NCBI GenBank assembly: GCA_000729835.1
Contig: JFHB01000065.1
Span: forward strand, 62,001 to 126,000
From: Atkinsonella hypoxylon
Taxonomy: Eukaryota > Ascomycota > Sordariomycetes > Hypocreales > Clavicipitaceae
Direction: 5' to 3'
DNA length: 64,000 bases
Shown piece by piece: positions 9,566-21,400 of this stretch. Below the pieces are notes generated by a model. It was not told the origin of the DNA, did no database searches, and saw only the letters and a list, made by a program, of their open reading frames with translations. Position 1 is the stretch's first letter. Every line of letters begins with the position of its first letter. The position numbers and the translations under genes are program-made.

Positions 9566-11702
9566 ATGCTCGAACAAATCTATCGCTGTGGTCTTTCCAG
9601 CAACTCAGATCGTGCCGATGCCTCCACGGTCGCCGGCCTTGTGCCGGCGAACCGCACCCAAGAGAGCCGGCCATGTATCCAACATTGGCATATGGATCAC
9701 CGATGCGATGCTCATACATGCTATTGAGCAGTACCAGGGAGCTGTGGCAGCAACTTTTCGTCGAATCAACTCGCACGCGGGCCCTCTGGAGAGTCGTCGA
9801 AGGGCTTCAAAACGACATATGACGGGGCTGATGCCTACCTCGTACACCTTCCCTCCTGTCTGGCAATTCGATGTTGGACCGAGTACCCTACAATGGGAAG
9901 CACCTACAAGCCGAGAGTATAGAAGACAGAAGAGACACCCGCTTAGCGTATCCGGTATTTTTAATACACTCGTCAACTGGCTCGAAAACCAGGACTCAAC
10001 TGACAAGGCCTTCATGCCGACTCACATTCCACCGTCAGAATCAAACTTTGGAATAGCACATTCAGAAGCTCTTGCTGCCGACTCCTCACTTAATTCTATC
10101 TCGGTGGCCGAGGAAAAATACCCTGAGTCGACCCCATCCGCATACGTACCGGAAGAAATTATACTCTTCAGATCAAGCATTTCCGACTCGAACGCAGTCC
10201 TTGATGGCGAGATAGCGAGCATGATCTACGAAGCTGTGAAAACTTGCAAGCGGTCACTGCGTCGGAGAATCGAACGAGGGGATTTGACAGCCGAGGCCCT
10301 CCTGGCCGCATTGGAACCATTAGACTCGATTACCAGAAGTCGCATTCCCACCGTCGAGATGGCTGAAAAATCATCTGCTATGATCCGTCGCGGGATTTTA
10401 TACGCTATGACTGATGTCCAGGCCAAAAATCCGGCGGCGATAACCCCCGATTTGTGGCTAGCATTCGTCAACAAGCTATGTAGTTCAAATGGCAATCATC
10501 ACGACGTACAGCTGTTTTGGAGGTTGATGGGTATGGTGCCGTCATCGCTAAAGTGCCACTTCAATCTTGACCAGATACGCAACTTGACCTGCAGGGTCGT
10601 GGAAGCGCTAGCGAGTCGGCACAACATATTCGCTCATTGGTCAATTCGAGCAGCACGATTCAGCCACGCCCTCCAGCAATTGCCTGGGTGTCATCAACAG
10701 CAGCTGGATCACGACATGAAAACATTTCTCTCACAGCAAGACTCGCTGACGGGGAAAGCCATACGGATGCGGTATGCATGGCTGATCATCAGGTCCTACG
10801 ACGCCCATATTGGCACGCAAGATTTCATTGACATGTACCGTAAATGTCTTGGTCCGGATTTCCGACTCAACGGTATACAGCGGTGGCAGGTTGTTCTCGC
10901 ACGTCTTTGTGCTTGGCGAACATTGGACGTCGAATCACGCAAGCAACTTTTACGGGAAGAATATACTTCAACGCATCATCGCTGGTCGGCATTGATGGGC
11001 CATGTCATGCGATCCAGCAATAAGGACACCGCTTTGCAAGAGATCTGTATTATCCTGACTGGAATCGGGGGGTTCTCGTCAACGATTGAGGCGCTGACAT
11101 CCCCGCCTGCTCACAAAATCTGCAGGAGCATGACTGAGGCAATTGCCTCAGCATGCGCCAGCCACCAACAAGCACTCGAATTACACGATTCTATAGACTG
11201 GAAGCCTCGAGCCAGCCGAGCGCGCCAGCCGCTATGGTCATGGCGAACCTGGACTAAATACACTGAGGCCATCATCAAGGACCCAAAAATAGACCCTTCA
11301 CGAATATGGCAAATCCTGAAGCTCACATACACACCACGAAGCATATCAGCCGACAAGAAGCTTTTTGCAGAGGAGAACCAAGCCAAGCTAGAACTCCTCA
11401 ATCAAATGGCGCAATGGTTCCTAGAGGCACAACACCTCACTGACCGTCAGATCCTGCGCAATATACAGAGATGCATGAACCAGCAACGTGCTCTCGGCAA
11501 CGACGTGTCGTCTCAAATCCTCGCTCACATAGTTCATGTGATCAGTCGTGATCTGGAGAGAGGCCAGCGCGGACGAACGTCGCGCATGAAATGGCTTTTG
11601 AACATGGTTGCCCGGAAGCATGGCGTTAAGGAAGCAAGGAGCGCGGCTATGGCATGGCAGGGTTGGCGAAGCATCATTGAGCAGGTTTATGGTCGAATAT
11701 GA
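9566..11702 (+). CDS. Unrecognised helix-rich basic protein, possibly a mitochondrial PPR-type factor
   Basis: I do not recognise a domain with certainty. The long open frame (in frame from 9381) encodes an Arg/Lys- and Ser-rich, helix-prone protein with many Trp-containing helices, such as LWLAFVNKLCSS, VQLFWRLMGMV and the ending AMAWQGWRSIIEQVYGRI. This resembles fungal pentatricopeptide-like mitochondrial expression factors, which often begin MLE and carry a basic leader. My preferred start is the ATG at 9566 (MLEQIYRCGLSSNSDR), with an intron 9675-9750 joining in frame to TFRRINSHAG; this gives 686 residues. The alternative is the uninterrupted 773-residue frame from 9381, or a start inside it. 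It is divergent from the trehalose-synthase-like gene. That it codes is fairly sure from the long frame; function and start are not. Confidence 0.6.
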
Positions 11703-12431
11703 TAAATTCCCTAGGAGCGACCACCTCTTTTTGTACATGGAAGTCGGAGGCACTTTGCGCTATTTTTATATTCACCAGCGTTGCCTCGTATAATGTACAA
11801 GATAATCGACCTTCTGATATTCCCGTGAAAGATGCCTATTATCTACGTAGAGACAAGTAGAATATGTAAAGCCTGATCTGTCGCAGTCATGTGCAACATT
11901 CATTGTGTACAAGGTACCTATGTTGTTGGCATCACGTCAAGTAGAGCGCAAGTATGAAGAACATAAATTATAGACGACCGTGTTATACCGACCCGCAAAT
12001 ACAGCCTCGTAGCGGTCCTAAATTACAGCCAAGTATCGTCTCTATGACATACCATCCATCGCGTAATAAGCCCAAAGTACAAAGTAAACATAGAGAACCA
12101 ACCAGTAACACACTGTCGAAGAAACTCATAATCATAACATGGTGACGAAAGAGACATAAAGGTATAAAGGCCAAATCGCAGGATATCATACGAAGAATAT
12201 AATCAAGAAAGACAGTAAACCCAAGTCCGTCCAATCCGTTGACCCCTTTTAACCATCCATATGCCCTATAAACCAATATCAACACCCTTGAAGACAAATT
12301 TTTGACATGACACAATGAGTATGAAATGAAAGCAGAAAAAAAAAACCAAATCCACGCTGTCCCATATATGCAGTCATGAACCATTGTATGAGAATGTTTT
12401 TATCGTCGCCAACATGAATGATGAAGATCGT
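11703..12431. other. Convergent 3' flanks
   Basis: A tail-to-tail spacer between the plus-strand gene ending at 11702 and leashin ending at 12432 on the minus strand. It is AT-rich. The minus-strand frame at 11983-12384 is hydrophobic by composition only. No gene or RNA is visible. Confidence 0.6.
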
Positions 12432-15400
12432 CTAGACGCTGCCTTCCAGAAAGTGGGTCTCGGGTTGGCCCATGGATTCAGTAACTACGCTGATGCGACT
12501 GGGTGCACCGAGGGAGGCACCGCCGGCATCACTAGAAGAGGTGCCATGTCGCTTATGTGTGTCATCGCGGGCGACTAGAACTTGCGCAGGACAAACGACA
12601 ATCTTCTCATCGCCGACACCGTTGTCATCGCCTCGCTTGACGACCAAGGGGAAGAGGACGATGCGGACCACAGCTTTCTGGGCTTCAAGCTCCTCGTTGG
12701 TTGGGCTGACATGACCGCTTCGCTCATTCATCATCGCGGCATCAAAAGTGACAGTTGCCGCAAGCTCGCCATCTGCGTCATATTCAGGCTGTAGAGGCGG
12801 GAGCATCATGTACTCAGCGCGTTGTGTGCGCATCTCAATGGACAAATCCACCGCTTCGCGCATGACTCTGCGAAGCTGTGACTGGATTTGATTTTCCAGA
12901 TTCGATGGTGGAGGAAGTATCTTGCTCAGAGTCTGGAAGATGGCTTGTGCAACAGCTTCGGTGTCCAAATCGCGCTGACCTTTAAAGCTGTCTCTCTTGG
13001 AGAGCAGAGTCAACGTTACTGCTCGCCATTGTCGGACAGCTTGGACAGGACCGACGTCTGTCAGGAGCTTCTCCAGAGATTTGAGTTTCTGGCGCTGCTC
13101 TCGGTCCATGCCGAATAAGTATCTGGTAAAGACAAACTCCCAGATCATGTTCATGGTCATGGACATGAAAATGTCTCGACGCTTGACACGGTCTCTCAGG
13201 TACATGTCGACATCGGAACCGTCAAGGATCGCATTGTCGAGGCGATCAATGGTCTTCTCGTCATTGATCTCACTGGTAAGACGACATGCACGCATGTCAG
13301 AGAACTTGGAGAAACGTAGCACCCACTGCTGCACGTGTGAACAGAGTTGTTGACATCGATGATCAAAGTAGTCTTCGTCTTTGAGATTCAGGAATGCAGA
13401 GTCGGCAGCCTTGTACTCGAGAATCTTGCGTTGCATCTGGCGGATTTGCTCCTTGGCTTCTTCCAGCTGGGCGCGCAGGTCCGCAATCTCGGCGTCTTTA
13501 TCCTGAAGAGATTGCGTAAATGCTATATGAGAACCGCGGGCTTCGTCCAATTCGCGGGTCAAGTCGGCATAGCGACCACTGTCCTTGCTTGCGAGCTCTG
13601 CGTTGGCACTGGCGAGACCCTCGTTGACCTCTGTCAGGCGAGAGACCTCATTTTGCAGAAAGTGCAGTGACTGTTTGAGAGAGTCGATTTCCGCATCGCG
13701 TTCGGACAAGACAGCAGCGGCCTTTTGGCTCAGATTTTGTTCGGCATGCATGCACGCCTCGGTCAGGAGACGGTTCTCGGCGACGAGTTGCTCGACTTTG
13801 GATTCGAGCTCGAGGACTTGCATGCTTTGGCGACGGCGCATGCTGTGTGGACGGGTGGGGGAGCGCGGGGAGCCAATGCGACCCTCGCCATAGCCATCGT
13901 AGACGTCAGCCATCTCTCTGTCGTCGCCCTTGGCGCGGACGCGACTCTCGTTGGCGACGGGTAGCGGCAGGACCTGCGTGGGCGTCGAAATTGAGCTGGA
14001 GCTACGTTGTTGACGGAGGGCCCTCAGGTCGCCACTCATGCGCTTATCGATGCGCCGGAGTGGGGGGGTTGGGGTGGACCGATGGAAGCCTTGTACGCTA
14101 CTGATGCCTGGGCTTTCAGGCCGCAAGCTGAGAGGCTCTGGAGTGCGATGGCGCGACCTGAGGCTGCTATTGGACACGGACCGGCGAGCAACTGGCTCGG
14201 CCCGGGAGGGCAGTCCTGCGGCAGCCGCACCAGATCCGGCTGCAGTCAACTCGGTCCCGCTCCCGATCCCGCTCCCGATCCCGCTCCCGCTCCCAGCTAC
14301 TGTCCGTTGTTTAGGTCTGTAGTCGTGCGGGCTGTCGCTCACGCTGCGTCGGCCGGATGTCCCTGTAGTGTCTTCGCTCGTGTCTCCGCCCCTCAATTGT
14401 TCGTCTGTCGTTTTGCTTGCAAGTCCAGCTACGAGTCCGGCCACGGCTGCCCTGCCTCCCGATGATGTTACCTCTCCATAGCCCTTGCGTGGCTTCTTGC
14501 TCTTTTTCTCTGGTTCTGGCGTGGCCGTGGCCGCCGTAGTATCTGGTTCACGCAAGACAGGTGTTTCGCATGGTGACTCTCGTAGTTTCTTTTCAGTCGC
14601 CACATTGGGAGTGTGCATCCTGCCGTCTCTGTAGTCATCTGTATGAACACCGCTGTCTCTTTGCTGCTCGTCTTGATGAGCAGGGCTGCGACGTGTTTGC
14701 GAATTTGGCAAATCTGCAGCAAAGCCAATGGCGCGGTTCATCTCAGGCCTGGGCCAGTTGTCTTGCGCCGCAACTGCTTCAGCTTCTGGAATCTCCTGAA
14801 CAGCAGGCAGACTTCTCGTCGGTGATCGCCTAAAGTCCGATTCGGAACTCATGCTTCGCGCAATTAGCTCCGCATCGTGCCTCTCTTTGAGCAGTCCTCC
14901 CACTGGCGGCCCCATTTCAGCTGATCGACGTAGGAGCCCTGGTGGCTCCTTAGATAATGCAGAAGTGGAATGATCACGACCTAAGATGGGACTCTCTGCA
15001 ATCTTTGCATCAACCGGCACTCCTTGTTTTGGTGCCTCCTTCCATCCGCCGTCAGACTCTGTCAAACTTCCACTCACGAGAGTTGGTAACGCTTCTTTGA
15101 ATTCCCCAGACCTTGTTGCCTCGGAGCTCTCCTCGTACTTGTCGTCATGTTTCACATCCTCCTTGACGTTCTCCATCGGCTCTTCTTTTGCGACGTCCTT
15201 GACGTCTTCCTTGACATCTCCCCTCGACTCTTCTTCTGCATCTTCCTTCACATTCTCCTTGATATTCTCCATTGGCTCTTCTTTGACTTTTTCCTTCATG
15301 TCCTCCTTAGCACCATCCCTCGGCTCTTCTATTGCGTCTTCCTTCATCTTCTCCTTGATACTTTCCCTCAGCTCTTCGTTTGCGTCTCTGCCTTCATCAA

Positions 15401-18400
15401 ACCCCTTTTTGTCCGCACCTTGCCATAAAACAGGGTCATCAAAGAGGTCATCTTCTTGCGGCTGTCTCTTATCCACAATCTTCTTCTGCTTCCCCTTAGT
15501 CTTCTTCTTCTTACTGCCACCAAACTTCTCGGTCAGAAAGGCGACACCTTCAGCAATAGCCCCAGCCACTGTCGCTGACCCTGTAGTAGTCATCGCAATT
15601 TTGTCATTGTCCTCCTGGACTAGATGACTGATCTTTCGTGGCAAATCTATCCGGGCTTGATTGTCTCTATTACCCAGATCCACGTTATCTCCCCAGGAAT
15701 TATCGATAAGGTTCGCTTTCTTGTTTTTGCTGGCTTCGATGGCAGGTTCGGTGACCATTGTTTCTGCGACAGGTTCCGTCTGTGCTTCGATTGGCTTTTT
15801 GCCTTTCTTTTTCTTTGACTGTGACACTAAAAGGCCATCCTGACCAGCTTCTTCATGACGAATCTCGGGACTATCTGGGTTGTGTTGCGCGACAGGCTCG
15901 TCATGTGGCGGGTCTACGTCGACGACTTGGCTCGATTTTTTCTTCTTCTCTTTGGTAGACTTTTTGCTTGTCGAAATAGTCCGGGCTTCATCTGGCTTCG
16001 CTCCTTCCGATGGCTCAATAGGCTCACATGAGCGAGTAGTGTCATTAGTGACGTCGACGTTCATTTCATCCGAAAGATTCTGTTGTGCCATAAAACTGTC
16101 ACCACGATTTTCTACTTGTATAGTAGCAGGTATATTTTCTTCGAATGCAAGACCCGGAACTTCTGTTGTTCTGGTGTCCAGGTCCATGGAGACGGCTCCC
16201 TGCTGCTTGCTTGGTGCGGCATCTACCGTTAATATATCCACTGCTGGTTCACAAGGGGCAGATGTTGTAGTCTTAGCAGTCTTCTTATTCCCCTCATTCT
16301 CCTTTTTGTCTCGCAGAGCACATTCGCCGTCCTCATTAACCGTTTGCGCAAGTGTCGTCACTTCTATGGCAGAAGAAAGAGCTGCTTCCTTATCTTGTGT
16401 CTCTGCTGGCTCATCAGTTTCTGAAGGCTCCTTCACTTCAGCCAAGGCAGCATGTGCCTCAAATGGCGTCACTGGAGTGATTGTACCACTGCCAGCCTTG
16501 TTCTCGCCCTTCTTTTCGACAGGGAAGTCCCATTTTGCAGTATCGTCTTTGCTCTCAATGACTTCTGAAGGCTCTGCAAGATCCTTTTGTGATTGATCCC
16601 CCTCTGACCGGATAGGATGGAAAAATGAGACCGGAGGTTTCGGTAGATCATCGATCTTATCCAGGGTCTCTGCCGTTTCTGCCAGAAAGGGTTCCTGCTC
16701 TTCAGACATAAAACCTTCGGCAAGGGCTATCTCGCCTCTGTGTATTTTGCCCTTTTTGCCCTTCTTGGTCTTCTTCCTGGATGAAAGAGCCCATTCATCA
16801 TCAGGGCTATTCTCTGCTAGGTTCTCAGTCTCTTTGGGCGGTTGATCAGCCATTGCTGTATCTGCAGACTCCCCAATGGGCTCCATAGTTTCCATAGTTT
16901 CACCAATAGGGCCTTGTGTCTCTGTAAAAGACGCAAAAGCGTCTTCTTGCGTGACAGCGTCTTTTTCGGTAGCTCCAGGGATTGGCTCAGCAATCACGAG
17001 ATCTGGTTCTTGTGCTGTCATGGATTCTGGCTTAACGAGCGCAGGAGTCGTTTCTGTTGGGGTCATTTTCACACTAATTGACTTGTCCTTCTTGCCCTTC
17101 TTGCCCTTCTTGTTCTTCTTGGATTTCTTGGTCGTAGGCAAAGCGCATTCATCTTCCACATGGACTGGCTCTGCCTTGACCGTAGCAGTGTCTGCAGAAG
17201 TATTTAGAGCTGCGATTGATTGAGGAGTTTCTGTCACAGTATCGTGTTCCACTGCAGCGGGTATCATTTCTGATTGCGGCTTCTGTGTCGTTGCAGATGT
17301 TATTTCTGGCTCAAGGCCGGATGTTCCCTCGACTAAGGTTGCTTCAGGTTCAGGTAAAAATGCCAATCCGGACGGCATCACTTCTGCCGCGGCGACAGGT
17401 AAAGCTTGTGTGTTTGCTGTCTCCGGCTCATGCATGAGTGTATGATCAGCCAGTGTAGTCCAGTCACTACATGACTTGCCTTTGTTCTCTCCTTCACCCT
17501 TCGCCTTGGTAGACACGGCCCAATTTTCATTAACATCAATTGCTTTTGGTGCTTCGGCCTCGAGAGGAAAAGCATCGATCTCTGTCAGCACAACTGACTC
17601 CGAAGTCATGTGAGGGTCCTGTGCTGCTGGAAGCGCTGAGGCCACAGTAATGGGAAGCTGTTCCGCCGGGGCCACATCTCCACTACCCGACTTGTTCTCT
17701 TTCCCTTCTTCTTTGCCTTTCTCCTCATTTGGCAAAGCCCGTTCAGTTTCTGCCTCGATAGGTAGTGTAACTTCAGAATTCCTCGGGGAACTTGCAGTAA
17801 TTGTTTCTACCGGCGTAGTGCTTCCTTCGGCAGTATCTTGCATGGGCTCGGCTGTCAGAGGCTCAACAGCCGACGTCATTTCTGGAGTTGGGTACTGATC
17901 CTCGAATAGATCTTTTGATCTGTCTTCCTTCCTCTTCCCAGTCTTCTTTGAGGTTGCAAGACCAGAATCGTCTTCTTGTTGTATTTCTTCCCCAATCGTC
18001 GAATGTAGTTCCCCAGATGTTAGACGCTCGATGTCCTCCATTCCTTCGGCCCGTGAGCCATCACCTGTGGGCTGAGCAGGTTCGTTTGCACCTTCAGGAT
18101 TGTCTTTGTCCTCATTGGAAGGCGTAACGGTTTCAACACCGGGTACAGCAAGGGCAGTGGTTGCTAAAGCTGTAGCTGCAAGAGCGGCTTTTGCAGCCTT
18201 CTTTCTACCGTTCTTCGATTTCTTGGTCAGCGACCAATCTTCAGGTTCAGCACGTGAAGGCTCTGAGGCGGTTGGTTTTTCGATAGGCTTTTGTAAGACA
18301 ACAGTCGCGGGAGGGTCTTCCGTGTTAAGTTCTACGAGCTTGGTCATTGGATCTTCCGCCACATCAGACTGCTGCTGCTGCTGCTCCTTCTTTCTCTTCT

Positions 18401-21400
18401 TGTCCTTCTTGGACAATTTCCTTTGCGGAACTCTTTCGGAAACGTCGTCTGGAATAGTACGAAGTTGCGGGCTAATGCGCTTGTCGCCAGCTTGGACATC
18501 TGCTTCATGAGAAAGATTGACAACTGATGGTAGTGCATCTTGTGTTTCGCGCTCTTTATCAAGCACCTTGGTTTCTTGGAGTCTTGCGCTAGCATCGGGA
18601 TATGTCTCAGTTTCTTTGTCATCCGCGCTGGCTTCTACGTCCGCCTCCGCAGGCGCAGTCGGAGCTACTGACAGGGTAGGTTGATTATCCTGGACAGGTA
18701 AGTCCGTGGTAGACTGCTTAGAAATGTGAGGAATGTCCTCACCCCAAGGCAAAAAGTCTACTTCGTTCTTGCGGTTCTTCTTGTCCATTTTGTTCGTAGA
18801 TTGAACTGACTGCTGGGCATCTGCTAGCTGATCCTGGGGCACTGGCATATCTTGATCGCCGCTTGGCGGGGCAGATGACTCTAAGGAATCTTTGAGGTCT
18901 TCTTTGAGAAATGGCACAGAACTCTCTGCAATGTCAGGCTGATCCATGGATACTCGGCTATCTGTCATTTTGACGGCGTCGTATACCAAATCCGAGGAAA
19001 TTGTTTCTGGGACTCGGGAAGTAACATCACATTGTGCCGCATCGCTCAAATCAGTATGCCCTGCAATCTGCGCTGTTGTTGCAAGGTCCAGGGGGTCGGC
19101 TTTTTCGTCCTCTGGTCGAGCATCAGCGTGGTGGGGTTCAATGGCGTCCTGAATGAGGATGGGCTGCTCTGGAGAGTCATCGTACTGAGAGCCCTGCTTG
19201 GCCTTCTTGTTTTTCTTCTTCTTCTTGTCCTTCTTTGACACAGTTTCGAATCGTGAATCCTCAGTAACATCCTCCGCCTTGGTTGTCTCAGGCTGCTCCG
19301 AGACCAAAGTCTCTTCAGCAGGCTGTGAGCTCACATCAGCCTCCATGTCCAAAGCCTTCCCCTTCCCCTTTTTCTTCATATCCTCCTTGGCAAATCCAAG
19401 CCCCGGTTCATCGTCATTGGTCCCAACTCTGCCAGGATCCGCCTCATTTTCCTTAGCCAGCGTCTCGTCGCTCATCTCAACTAAGTTGCGAGATTGGTCT
19501 AAGCAGGTGATCGCGGTGTCTGCCGATGTGTCACCCACTTCAACGCGGGGCGTTGACGGCACTTCGTGGGTCGAGTCGATCGCCGGTCGGTCTGCGGAGG
19601 TGGGCTCGTTTTTACCTAGTTCTTGAGATTCCTGGTCTTTAGCCTGATTCTTGTTCTCCTGCTTAGTCTGCTTCTGAGTAAACCCACCCCTTGCATCTCC
19701 AGTACCAGCACTTGGACTTTCAGACTGCTCAGCAGCAGCTCCATGATGAATTATGGTCGAAAGCTCGTTTAAATCTTTTAGAAGCGATGTCATCTCACCA
19801 GAAGCATCAGCTTCCTTGGTCTCTACAGTTCCAATAGTTTCCGCAGCTGGGTCTGTCCGTAACTCTTCCTGTACCAGCTTTGCCTTCTTTTTGTTGTCCT
19901 TCCTGGAGAGTTTTACGGGAGTGAAAGCGTCTGCATCTTCTACAAGAGTCGCCGGTCCTTGAATTTCAGAGTCCTTGATATTATGAGATGCGGTTTGGGT
20001 CTCTGACAGTCGAATGTCTGCAGCCTGTGTGGAGGTCGAGTTGTCTTCCCCCGGTATGTCTTCGCTATCAAGGTCAGCAGACACAACGAGTTCAGTTGCT
20101 TCCGCAGTTGAGTCCATCTGATCATTTTGCTCGTCCTTGTTTTTGATCGCTCCACCTGCAAACGTTGGCTGGTCCGCCTTGTCATTCGGTTCGTCTCCAA
20201 CAAGGGCCTTTACAGTCTCGGCATCCGAAGCAAGAGAATTCTTCTTCTTTTTCTTATTCTTGCTCTTCTTACCCTTCTTCGAAATCTCAGAATCTAGTTC
20301 TGGATCAGCTGAGAGAGGAGATGAAGTCTCGGCAGGATTTACAACAGCAATCCCCTCCTCCGAAGTTAGTTCGGTCGTCAGACTCTGCTCGTTCTTGTCC
20401 TTTTCCCCAGCACCCTGTGACTGTTCCTCATCTCCTTGAGTTGGCGTTGTGTCAAGTTTATCTGTCTTCATTTGAGTTTCGATAGCTGTAGCCCCAGAAA
20501 GAGGTGTATCAGAAGCAGGTATCTCAGCAGCAGAAGCCTCAGTAAATATATCAGGCGTTGGCTCCGTGATTTGCCGTTCTGCAGGGCTAGGTTCAGCAAT
20601 CAGGCTTTGTCGCTTCTTCTTCTTGTTCTTCTTGCCAACAGCCTGTGGTCGCTTGTCCTCGACTGGTGTCTCAACCATGACAGGCACATCTGGCCCCATA
20701 GGTGTTGCAGTTTCGATAGCAGTGGGCTCCTCGGTGAAGTTAATCGATTCGATGGCCTCATTTTCAGCGAGTTCAGGAGGCTGCGGTTCAGGAATTGCAG
20801 TTGCTTGACTCTTCTTTTTCTTCTTCTTTGATTTCTTGCTTGTTAAAGGACTGTTTAGTTCATCCTCGGCTGCTACCTCGACAGGCTTTTCAGTTATGTC
20901 TGTTTCAGGGATCTGTTGAGGCTCGCGCAGGACGGCATCGGTTATAGTTTCAACGACTGGCTCTCCCTGAGATTCCACACTATCTTCCTTTGCAAGTTGA
21001 ACATTTGCTGACTCAGTAGCCTGGTCATCTGCGGGCTTTTCTTCCAAAAGGTCCCGCACGTTGCTTTGACCACCTTTCTTCTTGTTCTTCTTGTTCTTTT
21101 TCTTAGACGAGGCTGACTCGGTCCGAGAATCCTCTGCAAGTTCGTCATTAAGGGTCTTCATCTCAGTTTGGGTTGACTCTGCGCTTGTCAACGCTTCTTG
21201 AGTCGTCTCGATTGGGGCGTCGCCTTGCGAGAAGAGGGTCTCAGACACTCCAGTATCCAGCAATGGAGCTTGCTCTTCATTCTGTTTGTTGGCGATTTCA
21301 CTTGTCATCGGTTCTGCAGCCTTGAACTCATCTGAAGCGTCAGCAACGGGAAAAGCGCTTGGAGACTCAGCACTAGGAACCGGCACGGATTCTTCCCATT

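Noticed and set aside
14986..15627. 213-codon plus-strand frame rich in Ser, Phe and Leu
   Set aside because: It is the antisense of the Glu/Lys-rich part of leashin; low-complexity Lys/Glu codons read backwards as Ser/Phe/Leu.
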